From: Bacillus sp. EB01
Lineage (GTDB): Bacteria > Bacillota > Bacilli > Bacillales > Cytobacillaceae
Assembly: GCF_000613125.1 (NCBI RefSeq)
Contig: NZ_HG964497.1
Coordinates: forward strand, 540,823-604,822
Length of the DNA stretch: 64,000 nucleotides
Direction: 5' to 3'
In this document: piece after piece, positions 1 through 9,381 of the stretch
Position numbering within the stretch: the first letter of the stretch is position 1
Layout of the letters: each line of letters opens with the position of its first letter
The notes under the pieces: model-generated
What the model was told of the DNA's origin: nothing
Database searches by the model: none
Seen by the model: the letters and a program-made list of their open reading frames with translations, nothing else
Program-made: the position numbers and the translations under genes

Positions 1-1986
1 GCCACAGTTCTAGTTTTCGGGGTTCTCATTTATGCTAGGGTGTTAGGTTCACCCCCACTCGCAGTACCACAGTCCACCCTTTACTTTTCCGATGATGGAA
101 AGGTCATTGGTGAAACCAATACTGGACAGAAAAGATATTGGGTGAAGCTTGATGATGTTTCCCCTTATCTTATCGAGGCTACCATATCCATAGAAGATAA
201 GAAGTTTTTTGAGCATAAAGGGTTTGACCTGAAACGAATTGCCGGAGCCGCTCTTGCCGACATCAAGGCATTTGAAAAGGTACAGGGCGCGAGCACCGTT
301 ACCCAGCAATATGCCAGGAATCTGTTTCTTGAGCATGATAAAACATGGAGCAGAAAACTGCGGGAAGCCTTATATGCAATCCGGCTTGAGATGAATTATT
401 CCAAGGAACAAATACTCGAAGGATATATTAATACTATTTATTACGGAAATAGAGCCTATGGAATCCAGGCGGCAAGCCAGTATTATTTTGGGAAAAATGC
501 TTCGGACTTATCTCTTGCGGAAGCATCAATGCTTGCGGGAATCCCAAAAGGACCAGGAGCCTACTCTCCCTTCGCATCAATGGAAAAAGCAAAACAGCGC
601 CAGGGAATTATCCTAAATGCAATGGCAGAGAACGGTTATATAAAAACAGTTGAAGCAAAAGCGGCTGCAAAAGAAGAACTTGCCCTGACCGGAACGGACC
701 CGCATCGTGAGCTAAAAGCGGCACCCTACTTCCAGGATGCCGTGGCAAATGCTCTGCGCTACCAGCTTGGTATCGATGAGCGTACAATCGAGCTTGGAGG
801 CCTTAGAGTTTTTACAACATTGGACCAAAAACAGCAGGAAGCTGCAGAAAAGCAAATTAACTCAATTGTTGCAGCTGATTCTGAAATTCAGGCTGCTCTT
901 GTTGCTGTCGATCCAAAGAATGGCCATATCAAGGCCATGGTTGGCGGCCGCGATTATGAAAAAAGCCCATTTAACCGGGCTGTACAGGCTCTCCGGGAAC
1001 CTGGTTCAACGATTAAGCCATTCCTTTATTACGCGGCGTTAGGCAATGGCTATACACCCTCTACTACCATGAGGAGCGAACTGACAACATTCCGGTTTGA
1101 AAACGGAGATCCTGATTACACACCTCATAACTACAATAACAAATATGCAAATGGCGATATTACTCTTGCACAGGCATTGGCTTTATCTGACAATGTCTAT
1201 GCTGTCAAAACCCATCTTTTCCTGGGCCAGGAGACACTTGCTGAAACAGCCAAAATGTTTGGGATATCAACAAAAATGGCAAGTGTTCCTTCTCTTGCTC
1301 TTGGAACCTCTGGAGTCCGGGCAATTGAAATGGCCAATGCTTATGGCATGTTTGCCAATGGGGGCAAGTATATTGAACCGACGTTGATTACCCGGGTTGA
1401 AACATCGGAAGGGAAAATCATTTATGAAAAGGATGCTGAGGAGGAAACATATTTAGACCCAGCAAAAGCCTATGTCATGACGCATATGATGACCGGTGTA
1501 TTCGATACGAAGCTTAACGGCTATGCAAGTGTAACTGGAAGCACAATTGTAAAAGGCTTGACTCGGCCGTATGCTGGCAAATCAGGCTCCACTCCTACTG
1601 ACAGCTGGATGATTGGCTATTCGCCCCAGCTCGTTTCAGCTGTCTGGACTGGGTATGATGATGCTCGCAAGATTGAGAAGGTCGCTGAAAAATCCTATGC
1701 CAAGCAAATTTGGGCTAAGTTTATGGAAGACGCATTGCAGGGTAAACCGGTCAAATCATTCAAACCGCCAAAGGACGGCGTAACCGGGGTTCATATCGAT
1801 CCAGTCAATGGGAAGCTTGCAACGAAGGGATGCCCGGTTAGAAGGTTTACGTACTTTGTTTCCGGAACGGAGCCTGATGAATATTGCACTGACCATCTTG
1901 ATCATAATGAATTGATACCTGGCGCGAAGCCGGGCGGTGCCGATAAAAAATCATGGTACAAGAAGCTTTGGAATTGGGGAGACTAA
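1..1986 (+). CDS. pbpG: Class A penicillin-binding protein (PbpG-like), 5' end outside the window
   Basis: Bifunctional cell-wall synthase: it polymerises lipid II and cross-links peptidoglycan on the outer membrane face. The frame is open from base 1, so the true start lies upstream; 661 residues are visible. Residues 1-13 are the end of a transmembrane anchor. The GT51 glycosyltransferase domain follows, with EDKKFFEHKG (catalytic Glu near 65) and GASTVTQQ. The transpeptidase domain has STIK (Ser near 336), SDN (near 396) and KSGS (near 527). KSG stands where KTG is usual. Position next to ywhD-ywhC matches B. subtilis pbpG (ywhE), a sporulation-associated PBP. Family assignment is firm; the paralogue name rests on synteny. 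Confidence 0.93.
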   Translation, partial: ATVLVFGVLIYARVLGSPPLAVPQSTLYFSDDGKVIGETNTGQKRYWVKLDDVSPYLIEATISIEDKKFFEHKGFDLKRIAGAALADIKAFEKVQGASTVTQQYARNLFLEHDKTWSRKLREALYAIRLEMNYSKEQILEGYINTIYYGNRAYGIQAASQYYFGKNASDLSLAEASMLAGIPKGPGAYSPFASMEKAKQRQGIILNAMAENGYIKTVEAKAAAKEELALTGTDPHRELKAAPYFQDAVANALRYQLGIDERTIELGGLRVFTTLDQKQQEAAEKQINSIVAADSEIQAALVAVDPKNGHIKAMVGGRDYEKSPFNRAVQALREPGSTIKPFLYYAALGNGYTPSTTMRSELTTFRFENGDPDYTPHNYNNKYANGDITLAQALALSDNVYAVKTHLFLGQETLAETAKMFGISTKMASVPSLALGTSGVRAIEMANAYGMFANGGKYIEPTLITRVETSEGKIIYEKDAEEETYLDPAKAYVMTHMMTGVFDTKLNGYASVTGSTIVKGLTRPYAGKSGSTPTDSWMIGYSPQLVSAVWTGYDDARKIEKVAEKSYAKQIWAKFMEDALQGKPVKSFKPPKDGVTGVHIDPVNGKLATKGCPVRRFTYFVSGTEPDEYCTDHLDHNELIPGAKPGGADKKSWYKKLWNWGD

Positions 1987-2001
1987 AAAATTTCTGCAAA
2001 A

Positions 2002-2031
2002 AAGAGCCGGAGCAGCTATGCCCCGGCTCTT
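2002..2031. terminator. Bidirectional terminator, pbpG / ywhD
   Basis: Inverted repeat AAGAGCCGG / CCGGCTCTT between two convergent genes. The T-run is best on the minus strand, so it suits ywhD, but it can also stop pbpG transcripts. Confidence 0.75.
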
Positions 2032-2047
2032 CCTATGCCTGCTTTTG

Positions 2048-2557
2048 TTATTCTTCACCAAGACCGGTTTTCAGCTCAGTCGACGAATTGTCCCAAAATG
2101 CCTCATTGTGCCCTTTTAGGAAGTCGGCAAGAATTTTTTTCGATTTATCATCCATATGCTCGACAATAATATGGCGTTTGAGTGATTTATCCATCCGATT
2201 GACATGCTCCGGAAGCGACTTATAGCCGCGCCGGATTTCCCGGTTAACAGTCATTTCACAAGCAGTAACGCCGGCATAATATGGCCCATTTTCATTACGG
2301 TCAATTGTAACCCAAACGAGCCAATACAGCTTGGCATCCGGGACTTCATCCTTATTGGCCAGGAACTTGATTCCTTTTTCAACTGCACTTCTTGCATGCA
2401 TTGCGCCAACATCAATAATAGCTTCGGCATCTTCAACATCGATGATAACTGGTGAAATATTGTCAAGCGTCAACGATCCCTTGCCAAAGCCTTTATGATT
2501 ATCAAGAGGATCGGTCTTGATGATATTAAAACCAACCTTTTTCTTTTTTTCTTCCAT
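2048..2557 (-). CDS. ywhD: YwhD family protein
   Basis: 169-residue soluble protein matching the YwhD family of Bacillaceae in length and position (pbpG-ywhD-ywhC). No signal peptide or membrane segment is visible and the C-terminal third is acidic. The start is preceded by a good GGAGG site. It ends at a terminator shared with pbpG and lies downstream of ywhC on the same strand, 45 nt away, so the two may be cotranscribed. The function of the family is not established. Confidence 0.85.
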   Translation of the reverse strand: MEEKKKKVGFNIIKTDPLDNHKGFGKGSLTLDNISPVIIDVEDAEAIIDVGAMHARSAVEKGIKFLANKDEVPDAKLYWLVWVTIDRNENGPYYAGVTACEMTVNREIRRGYKSLPEHVNRMDKSLKRHIIVEHMDDKSKKILADFLKGHNEAFWDNSSTELKTGLGEE

Positions 2558-2602
2558 ATCGCACTGCCTCCTTGCTAAGCACGTTCTATATTTTGAATTA
2601 TC

Positions 2603-3256
2603 TTATGTGAAAAAAGGTAATAAAAATTCCTGGATGCTTTGATCCAGTGCAGGCAGAGCGACCATAAATAACGGTGTAATCGTATAGTTATCAAGCGGGG
2701 TCAGGACAAGTATCAGGAATATCAGGGAGCCATACTGCTCGTATTGGGTCATTTTAGCCCTCAAACCACCTGGTGCAAGGTCTTCAAGAATCCGGTACCC
2801 GTCCAGCGGCGGGAACGGCAGAAGATTGAAAAGGAATAAGACAAGATTAAGCCCGATGAAAACTTGCAGGAATTCTTCCAGTGTAATCGTAAATGCCGAC
2901 TCTCCTGTAGAAATAATTAGCGTAAATAACGCCAGGTATCCGAGAAATGCAAGAACAAAGTTACTGATTGGTCCGGCTGCGGACACGAGGATTCCCCCAA
3001 GCCTCGGGTTTTTAAAAAAGAACCGGTTAACCGGAACAGGCCGTGCCCACCCAAAACCAATAACTAAAATAAGAATCGTTCCAATAGGGTCAAGATGGCG
3101 AATTGGATTCAGTGTAAGCCTTCCCTGATTCTTAGCTGTATCGTCGCCAAACTTCCAGGCCATAAATGCATGTGCGAACTCATGGACCGCAAAAGCTATT
3201 GCGAGTGACAAAACGGCATAAATAATCTCTTCAACTGTCCTATACGGAAATAGCAA
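2603..3256 (-). CDS. ywhC: Site-2-protease-like membrane metalloprotease YwhC (M50 family)
   Basis: 217-residue multi-pass membrane protein. The zinc-binding motif HEFAH lies in the first transmembrane helix (about residue 25), and the second motif NLLPFPPLDG, carrying the third zinc-ligand Asp, is near residue 145. Both are hallmarks of the short M50 peptidases (YwhC/Rip type) that cut substrates within the membrane. The substrate is unknown. The TTG start has a GGGGG-type ribosome site just upstream. It is the first gene of a probable ywhC-ywhD unit. Confidence 0.9.
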   Translation of the reverse strand: MLFPYRTVEEIIYAVLSLAIAFAVHEFAHAFMAWKFGDDTAKNQGRLTLNPIRHLDPIGTILILVIGFGWARPVPVNRFFFKNPRLGGILVSAAGPISNFVLAFLGYLALFTLIISTGESAFTITLEEFLQVFIGLNLVLFLFNLLPFPPLDGYRILEDLAPGGLRAKMTQYEQYGSLIFLILVLTPLDNYTITPLFMVALPALDQSIQEFLLPFFT

Positions 3257-3429
3257 ACGGTTTCCCCCTATACAATCATCTCTGTTTATTTACTCCCGGC
3301 CCGAAACAGCAGCGGATATAAAAAGTATACACGAATACATCCAGAAAGTGAAAACAGCCTGCACCTCGCTTGCGCTTTTTTTCCTTTTATGAAAAACTAA
3401 AATCACCATCAGTCAAGGAGGAATGGAAG

Positions 3430-3615
3430 ATGCCAATTGTAACTGTGAAAATGCTAGAAGGCCGGAGCGACGATCAAAAAAGAGCACTTGTTGAAAAGGT
3501 GACCTCAGCTGTTGTTGAAACATCCGGTGCACCCGCTGAAAACGTAACCGTAATTATTGAAGAAATGGCCAAGACTAATTATGGAAAAGCAGGCGTTAGG
3601 GCCAGCGATCAATAA
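3430..3615 (+). CDS. ywhB: 4-oxalocrotonate tautomerase-like enzyme YwhB
   Basis: 61-residue member of the tautomerase superfamily. The start is set at ATG 3430 because AAGGAGG lies 8 nt upstream and the mature protein then begins with Pro, the catalytic base of the family. Arg residues follow near positions 11 and 16 as in 4-OT. Such enzymes assemble as small oligomers and interconvert enol and keto acids; the physiological substrate in Bacillus is not known. It is convergent with ywgA. A GGCGCAAGCGCC motif follows the stop codon. Confidence 0.9.
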   Translation: MPIVTVKMLEGRSDDQKRALVEKVTSAVVETSGAPAENVTVIIEEMAKTNYGKAGVRASDQ

Positions 3616-3677
3616 AAAAGGCGCAAGCGCCATAGAGCTAAATCCTACTCTCTTTATAGACTTACTAAAACTTAAGC

Positions 3678-3715
3678 AAAAAGCTAAGCCTCCCATTAAT
3701 GGAGCTTAGCTTTTT
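3678..3715. terminator. Bidirectional terminator, ywhB / ywgA
   Basis: Long inverted repeat AAAAAGCTAAGC / GCTTAGCTTTTT with T-runs on both strands. On the minus strand the first arm is made from the last codons of ywgA and the stop codon lies in the loop. Confidence 0.85.
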
Positions 3716-4205
3716 CTTTTAAGCCTGATATATAGCTGTAAGCTTGTTCAATTTCCTCTTCCGTGTAACGCTGCTTGCTCTTAAGGGTAAAGACCTTTTC
3801 GGCAACCTCCGGACGTTCCAGGTTATCAAAATAAAGCACCGTTGAGACAAGCTCAAGGAATCGGGCGTTCTGCCCATTCATATCCATAAAGCAATCTTCA
3901 AGGTTCGGCATCTCCACTCCACTCATCGACAGGAACTCTCTTCCGGCCTCTGTCAGGCAATAGCGGTACTGGCTATAGCCGCCTTTGTTCTCCTTGCATT
4001 CTTCCAAAAAGCCCATGTTGCAGAGCTCCTCGACCCGAAGCGTCAATTCTTCCGAATAGGGGCCATAAAAGTGGAACTGGAAGCGCTCCTGGAAAGGGAA
4101 GGACATCTTTTTGGCAATATAAATCATCTTCTGCAGCTTCTTCCTTCCGACAATTTCTCCGGAAACAAGTACTGCATGCATCAATTTTGCATGGTCATTC
4201 AACAA
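3696..4205 (-). CDS. ywgA: YwgA family protein
   Basis: 169-residue soluble protein of the YwgA family, recognised from length, sequence character and the ywgA-ywfO neighbourhood. The N-terminal half (residues 15-80) resembles a winged-helix-like fold, with YIAKKMSFPFQERFQFHFYG, as in phage repressor-like or antitoxin-associated proteins; this is inference. The function is unknown. Its stop codon is inside a terminator hairpin. A dispersed repeat separates it from ywfO upstream. Confidence 0.8.
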   Translation of the reverse strand: MLNDHAKLMHAVLVSGEIVGRKKLQKMIYIAKKMSFPFQERFQFHFYGPYSEELTLRVEELCNMGFLEECKENKGGYSQYRYCLTEAGREFLSMSGVEMPNLEDCFMDMNGQNARFLELVSTVLYFDNLERPEVAEKVFTLKSKQRYTEEEIEQAYSYISGLKEKAKLH

Positions 4206-4251
4206 GCTACTTCAACTCCTGCTCCCTTTACGGGAAGAAAATAGTTCTCCT

Positions 4252-4480
4252 GTCGCTTTCGCTTTTCTATTTGTCTAGCTACACAAGGAATGCTTCGAAG
4301 CATTCACATCGTACGAAGGAAAAGCTTTTGCTTTTCCAAGGAACTCCCAGCGCCTCGTGTCCTTCGGTCCCCTCCCTACGGTAAGTCAACATCGATTCAC
4401 TTCGTTCATCGTGTTTCCTTTACCTCGTATCGAGGCCCTCCAGGCCATACGGCGCTAACCGGTCGCTTTCGCTTTTCTAT
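4252..4480. repeat. Dispersed non-coding repeat, copy A
   Basis: A 19-nt direct repeat (GTCGCTTTCGCTTTTCTAT) sits at 4252-4270 and 4462-4480 and frames this block. The interior has several hairpins (GAATGCTTCGAAGCATTC, GGAAAAGC/GCTTTTCC) and a segment shared with copy B at 53.9 kb (AAGTCAACATCGA and CTCCAGGCCATACG). The right end overlaps the ywfO stop codon. No open frame of note. Confidence 0.75.
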
Positions 4481-5772
4481 ATCTCAAGAATGCTGCGAAT
4501 CTGTTTTTTTGTATTTTTTTTCGAGGATTCATCTAGCAGAAAGTCTTCAGGAAAATAAAGTTTATGATCGGTACGCCTTTTACCGGAAATCGCATCAACA
4601 ATGGCGGACTCTCTGGACAGCTCCCTGATGTCACCATTTTTCATCAACAATTGGATAGGAAGGCGCTCCTCTTCTTCCCCCGGGCGGTAAAAATCATAAG
4701 GCAAATCAGAGGATGAATCGACGACAAGATAGTAATCCGGGTCAATGCCCGCCTTTCTGAACAGCCCAGTCAATTCAGCCAGCTTCTTGTACTCCTTGGC
4801 CGGATCGAATTCCGAGAATTTGAACAGGTTACGGTTTACGAATCGCCTGCACAAATCACTGAGGATTGCATCGTCTTCCTCCTGCCAAATTTGAAAATAA
4901 TAAAGGATAATTGATTCATCCAATTTCAAATAATCTTCCAAGACAAGGGTGCCTTCAAAGATAGAATAAAAGTGGAGGGGTTCATTTCGAAATGCATAGC
5001 CGCCGTCATGAAGATGCTTGGCACGGTGAAGAATTTTCGTCAGAATTACCTCCGCACCTCGCGAAACCGGATGAAAATACACCTGCCAGTACATCTGATA
5101 CCGGCTCATTATGTAATCTTCAATGGCATGCATACCGCTATGTTTGAAAACTACCTGATCTTCGCGCGGCCGCATAACCCTCAAGATGCGTTCCATATCA
5201 AAAAAGCCATAACTTACACCTGTAAAATAAGCATCCCTCTGCAAGTAATCCATGCGGTCGGCATCAATTTGGCTAGATATGAGCGATATAACCTGTTTTT
5301 TATCCGAAGTTTTCGCAATGATTTCTGCAACCTGTTTAGGAAAATCCTTGCCAACCCTTGAAAGGACTTTGTTCACTTCTGTTTTGCCAAGAATGATTGC
5401 CCCAGTGAATTCTTCGTGGTCCAAATCAAATACTTTTTCGAACGCATGAGAAAACGGCCCGTGCCCGAGGTCATGGAGAAGTGCAGCACAAAGGGTCAAA
5501 AGCCTGTCTTCCTCATTCCATTCAGGGCGCCCTTTAAATACATCATCTGCAATTCTCCTGATTATTTCATAGACACCCAGGGAATGGCTGAATCTGCTAT
5601 GCTCTGCCCCATGGAAGGTCAGGAATGTTGTACCAAGCTGCTTAATCCGTCTGAGGCGCTGGAACTCTCTTGTTCCAATCAGATCCCATATAACTTTGTC
5701 GCGGACATGGACGTAGCGATGGACAGGATCCTTAAAAACTTTCTCTTCATTCAGTTTTTCTGAAAATCCCAT
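4477..5772 (-). CDS. ywfO: HD-domain phosphohydrolase YwfO
   Basis: 431-residue HD-superfamily protein of the YwfO/dGTPase-like type. The metal-binding motif LLHDLGHGPFSHAFE is near residue 95; an upstream His lies in the SRFSHSLGVYE segment near 60, and Asp in IDADRMDYLQRDA near 170. These match HD enzymes that hydrolyse nucleotides to triphosphate or monophosphate products; the exact substrate cannot be read from sequence. The start at MGFSEKLN has a GAGGGGCAGGG-like site. The last codons overlap the end of repeat copy A. Confidence 0.88.
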   Translation of the reverse strand: MGFSEKLNEEKVFKDPVHRYVHVRDKVIWDLIGTREFQRLRRIKQLGTTFLTFHGAEHSRFSHSLGVYEIIRRIADDVFKGRPEWNEEDRLLTLCAALLHDLGHGPFSHAFEKVFDLDHEEFTGAIILGKTEVNKVLSRVGKDFPKQVAEIIAKTSDKKQVISLISSQIDADRMDYLQRDAYFTGVSYGFFDMERILRVMRPREDQVVFKHSGMHAIEDYIMSRYQMYWQVYFHPVSRGAEVILTKILHRAKHLHDGGYAFRNEPLHFYSIFEGTLVLEDYLKLDESIILYYFQIWQEEDDAILSDLCRRFVNRNLFKFSEFDPAKEYKKLAELTGLFRKAGIDPDYYLVVDSSSDLPYDFYRPGEEEERLPIQLLMKNGDIRELSRESAIVDAISGKRRTDHKLYFPEDFLLDESSKKNTKKQIRSILEI

Positions 5773-5946
5773 CTCATTTCCCTGCCCCTCTTAACTTGTT
5801 TCTATTATATCCCCATTTTGATTAAGATTCATCCCTCTTTCAGCAATTTCCAGCAGCATTTTTCGACAATTACCTTTTTGTGCCCCACTAAAGGAAAATC
5901 TAAAAAATTCCAGACAAAAAAGAAAAACCACCCTGGTCCGGATGAT

Positions 5947-6174
5947 TTATCGACTTTTCAGCTTTTTGCTTACTTTTTCAATCAATTCTTCCTCGGTCAA
6001 TGCCGCAAGCGGCCTGTTATTGACAAAGGCAAAAGTCTTTTTCCGGCCTGGACCACAATAGGATTGGCAGCCAATTTCTATTTTCGCATCAGGATCAAGC
6101 TTCTTTAAGCGCGGGATAAGCGTTTTGAGGTTGACTGCCTGACAGTCATCACATACGCGAAATTCATTAGTCAT
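5947..6174 (-). CDS. DUF1450 (YuzB-like) small Cys protein
   Basis: 75-residue protein. The ATG at 6174 is preferred over 6183 because GAGAGG lies 9 nt before it and would abut the earlier ATG. Features are CDDC near residue 8 and CQSYCGPG near residue 36, a CxxC-rich layout suggesting metal or redox binding, as in the DUF1450 family that includes YuzB. The function is unknown. It is divergent from rsfA, separated by about 370 nt. Confidence 0.8.
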   Translation of the reverse strand: MTNEFRVCDDCQAVNLKTLIPRLKKLDPDAKIEIGCQSYCGPGRKKTFAFVNNRPLAALTEEELIEKVSKKLKSR

Positions 6175-6407
6175 TCCGTTCATCCTCTCGGTACGGAGTT
6201 TTACAGCAAAATCATATGGCTTACTGGTTATATTTTGCTATTTTCAAGTTCAAAAACATATGAATTATTGGTTTAGATTTTAATTATCATTACAGCCTGA
6301 AACGTTTAATACGGCGGATACAGTATATGTCCTATGGTATTTTACAGCTTCTGGACAGCCAATGCAAGCCGACCTACATTCCGATTCTACTATCCTTTCA
6401 AACGTTT

Positions 6408-6438
6408 TGTATAAAACTTGAAAAAAGTGTCCATGATA
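6408..6438 (+). promoter_or_regulatory. Possible forespore (SigF/SigG) promoter of rsfA
   Basis: TGTATA (containing GTATA, like GYATR) and CATGATA (like CATNNTA) are separated by 18 nt, about 105 nt before the rsfA start. rsfA is known in B. subtilis to be forespore-expressed. The match is by eye only. The rest of the 6175-6544 gap shows nothing else recognisable. Confidence 0.4.
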
Positions 6439-6544
6439 TTGCTAGGAACAAAACATTTAATTTTGATTGGCAGGTATTTCTGCCAGAATGGAAGGCTGGG
6501 TTCGAATGAATACAGAAGTAAATGAAGAAAAGGAGTGTATTGAA

Positions 6545-7357
6545 ATGAAGGTGCGCCAGGATGCCTGGACAGAAGAGGATGATTTATTGTTAGCTGAAAC
6601 AGTGCTTCGCCATGTAAGGGAAGGAAGCACCCAGCTTAATGCCTTTGAAGAGGTTGGGGACAAGCTTGATCGAACTTCGGCAGCATGCGGGTTCAGATGG
6701 AATGCAGTCGTGCGTCATACGTATGAAAAGGCACTTCAGCTTGCCAAAAAACAGCGAAAACAGCGCCAGCGTATGCTAGGTAAGGATCAAGGCGGCAAAA
6801 AGAAGCTCCTTTACACCCCTCCTGTTGAAGTCCACGAAGAATTCAGTACTATTGGAGTCTCTATGGAAACAGCAGTTGAATTCGATACACAACCTTTAAA
6901 GCAGCCAGAGAGCTTTGACCTGGAGAAGATGGTTGAGGAGCTTAATAGCAAGCATGCAGAAGCAAAAGTTCCTGCTAACAGATTCACAGTTTCACAACCG
7001 GCTTTAGTAACTTCCCAAACCGGGACAGGGTTCCAGCATGCTGGGCAAGGTTTAACAATGCAAAATGTCATTTCTTTCTTGCAGAATTATGAAAGTAACA
7101 ATGCACATGTTGAGGCGTTAAAAAGTGAGAATGAAAGATTGAAGCGGGAAATTGCCAACCTTCGCAAGCAAAATGAGGAAATGGAAACAAAAATAAATGA
7201 TCTTGAACAAAATACAGGAGTCATTCAAGAAGATTACGAAACCCTATTAAAAATCATGAACAAAGCCCGTAAGCTTGTCTTATTCGAAGAAGAGGAGCGT
7301 CCGGCAACTAAATTCAAGATGGACCGGAACGGAAATCTTGAAATGGTTGCTGAATGA
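6545..7357 (+). CDS. rsfA: Prespore-specific regulator RsfA
   Basis: 270-residue sporulation transcription factor. The start at 6545 follows AAGGAG by 9 nt and gives the family N-terminus ([20 protein letters not shown]). Residues 5-60 form a Myb/SANT-like DNA-binding domain with Trp in QDAWTEEDD and GFRWNAVV. The middle is low-complexity, and residues 200-250 form a coiled coil ([20 protein letters not shown]) for dimerisation. In B. subtilis RsfA modulates the SigF regulon in the forespore. It is convergent with lipL across a shared terminator. Confidence 0.92.
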   Translation: MKVRQDAWTEEDDLLLAETVLRHVREGSTQLNAFEEVGDKLDRTSAACGFRWNAVVRHTYEKALQLAKKQRKQRQRMLGKDQGGKKKLLYTPPVEVHEEFSTIGVSMETAVEFDTQPLKQPESFDLEKMVEELNSKHAEAKVPANRFTVSQPALVTSQTGTGFQHAGQGLTMQNVISFLQNYESNNAHVEALKSENERLKREIANLRKQNEEMETKINDLEQNTGVIQEDYETLLKIMNKARKLVLFEEEERPATKFKMDRNGNLEMVAE

Positions 7358-7397
7358 CTAACTGAAATCAAGCAAGCCGAAGATGATAACAACAATC

Positions 7398-7431
7398 AAA
7401 AGCCGTAAATCCATCTTGGGTTACGGCTTTT
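7398..7431. terminator. Bidirectional terminator, rsfA / lipL
   Basis: AAAAGCCGTAA / TTACGGCTTTT inverted repeat. The lipL stop codon (7421-7423) lies inside the right arm, so the final lipL codons also encode part of the terminator. Confidence 0.8.
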
Positions 7432-8263
7432 GTAATGTGGCATTCCGTTCAGCAATCCGGGCAGAGTATCCTGGCAAAAGCTCAAGCTCATGCGGGGTCA
7501 GCTGGCCGGAATAAAGAAGACTGCTCATTTTTTTTAGCTCGATAAGAAGTTTTAACATGACATCCTGCACTGTTAGGGGCGTGCCAAGCAGTTCAGACAG
7601 GCTTGCCATCACCTCCGGCTTTACTTCAGGATAGCTAAATTTTGTTTGTTCCCCTTTTAAGGCGAGTGAATAAAACTCTCTTATTAATTCCGCCCTACTT
7701 CCGCCGCTCTCTTCCACACTTAAATAGATTTGAACAGCTACCCCTTTTCTGAGCCTTCTTTGAGAAATTCCTGCAAACTTCTTGCCGCCAATGCTCAAAT
7801 CATAGCTGCCAGGGCAGTATGATCCAATAATTTCCCGTGCTTCAATTTCTTTTCCCCAATCAGCGAACATGCAGCGAATAAGCTCCAACATCGCGTCATA
7901 TCCCCTATTAATGTCTATTCCTTTTTCTTTTTCGGGTAAAATAAGTGAAATATTCAAGACTCCTTTATCAAGTACGACGGCAAGGCCTCCCGAGTTCCTT
8001 ACAATAGGTGTAAATCCCTTGGAATAAAGATAGGCAAGGCCCTCTTTAAGATATGGCAGCTTTGTATCCTGAATACCCAGGACTACTGTATCATGATGCA
8101 CCCAGGTTCGTGCTGTAGCTGGTGCAAGATGTGAGCCAACAGATGCACATAATGTGTCGTCAATGGCAAAGGATTGGATGGCTGGCATAAGCAGCCCTGT
8201 GGTAGATTGGTCGATGAGCCGCCACTGTTCCTGCCACAGCAGCGAAGTTGCACTGTCTTTCAT
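7421..8263 (-). CDS. lipL: Octanoyl-[GcvH]:protein N-octanoyltransferase LipL
   Basis: 280-residue lipoate-protein-ligase-fold amidotransferase that moves octanoyl groups from GcvH to the E2 subunits of dehydrogenase complexes. Cys150 in [10 protein letters not shown] is at the same position as the catalytic Cys150 of B. subtilis LipL, and RNSGGLAVV near residue 90 is the conserved substrate loop. Length and locus (ywfL) match. It lies between rsfA and zupT and is probably monocistronic. Confidence 0.93.
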   Translation of the reverse strand: MKDSATSLLWQEQWRLIDQSTTGLLMPAIQSFAIDDTLCASVGSHLAPATARTWVHHDTVVLGIQDTKLPYLKEGLAYLYSKGFTPIVRNSGGLAVVLDKGVLNISLILPEKEKGIDINRGYDAMLELIRCMFADWGKEIEAREIIGSYCPGSYDLSIGGKKFAGISQRRLRKGVAVQIYLSVEESGGSRAELIREFYSLALKGEQTKFSYPEVKPEVMASLSELLGTPLTVQDVMLKLLIELKKMSSLLYSGQLTPHELELLPGYSARIAERNATLQKP

Positions 8264-8525
8264 AGTGGTGCCTCCAGTTCAATTATGTGGTGTTATTATA
8301 GCATAATAACGACAAAGCCCATTATGCAGTCAAAAGAAAAAGCATTTTCGGTTTTTAATGTTGGACTAGGTTTTTCCCATAAGATAAAATGTTGAGCAAA
8401 GGAAACATTTTAAACCGAGGGCATATATTAATTTTACAAACGAAGCAGCCCGAAAAAGAGTATCCTCTCCCCGGGTTCTTCAATACTTTATAGAAGTGGT
8501 TTTTACACAAGAAAGGGGAATGAAT

Positions 8526-9326
8526 ATGGAAATCCTTTTCGCCTTTGGACTGACACTGTTTGCAGGTCTTGCAACTGGAATAGGAAGTTTAATGGCATTT
8601 TTTACTTCGACAACAAATACAAAGTTCTTATCAGTGACCCTCGGTTTCTCAGCTGGAGTCATGATTTATGTATCAATGATTGAGATTTTCCAAAAGGCCA
8701 AAATCGCCCTTGTCGCAGAATTGGGAGCAAAAGGAGGAAACTGGGCAACAGTTTCCAGCTTCTTTGGCGGAATTCTCTTGATTGCCTTAATAGACAAATT
8801 AATCCCTAAACAAGGCAACCCACATGAATTGAAAAAGGTTGAAGAGATGCAGCCCGGTGCTATCATAAAAGATCCTGCTTTGTTAAAAATGGGTACATTC
8901 ACTGCGTTGGCCATTGGCATCCACAACTTTCCGGAAGGGATCGCGACATTCACTTCCGCAATCCAGAACCCGGCTCTTGGTGTTGCCATTGCGATTGCAA
9001 TTGCCATTCATAACATTCCTGAGGGAATTGCCGTTTCTGTACCGGTATATTTTGCTACAGGAGATAAGAAGAAAGCATTCAAGCTATCCTTCCTCTCTGG
9101 CTTATCCGAACCGATTGGCGCTCTCGTTGCCTATCTATTTCTTATGCCTTTCCTTAATGACATCATGTTTGGGGTAATCTTTGCGGCCGTTGCCGGCATC
9201 ATGGTCTTCATTTCACTGGACGAATTGCTGCCCGCCGCACGAAAATACGATGAAACCCACCTTCCAATTTATGGCCTCATTGCGGGAATGGCCGTCATGG
9301 CACTCAGCTTGCTCCTTATTATCTAG
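8526..9326 (+). CDS. zupT: ZIP-family zinc/divalent-metal transporter ZupT
   Basis: 266-residue, eight-helix membrane importer. The start at 8526 follows AAAGGGG by 7 nt; the earlier ATG at 8520 is too close to it. Two signature helices carry [10 protein letters not shown] (near residue 135) and [10 protein letters not shown] (near 165), the His/Glu metal site of ZupT proteins. It imports Zn2+ and possibly Fe2+ or Mn2+. No clear Zur or MntR operator was recognised upstream (8264-8525). It is convergent with pta. Confidence 0.92.
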   Translation: MEILFAFGLTLFAGLATGIGSLMAFFTSTTNTKFLSVTLGFSAGVMIYVSMIEIFQKAKIALVAELGAKGGNWATVSSFFGGILLIALIDKLIPKQGNPHELKKVEEMQPGAIIKDPALLKMGTFTALAIGIHNFPEGIATFTSAIQNPALGVAIAIAIAIHNIPEGIAVSVPVYFATGDKKKAFKLSFLSGLSEPIGALVAYLFLMPFLNDIMFGVIFAAVAGIMVFISLDELLPAARKYDETHLPIYGLIAGMAVMALSLLLII

Positions 9327-9340
9327 TAACAGCACACAAA

Positions 9341-9363
9341 AGCCCGGCCACTAAGGCCGGGCT
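9341..9363. terminator. Terminator between zupT and pta
   Basis: AGCCCGGCC / GGCCGGGCT hairpin with a 5-nt loop followed by AATTTTA on the plus strand and preceded by AAAA, so it can serve both convergent genes. Confidence 0.8.
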
Positions 9364-9381
9364 AATTTTATGCTTTATAGG

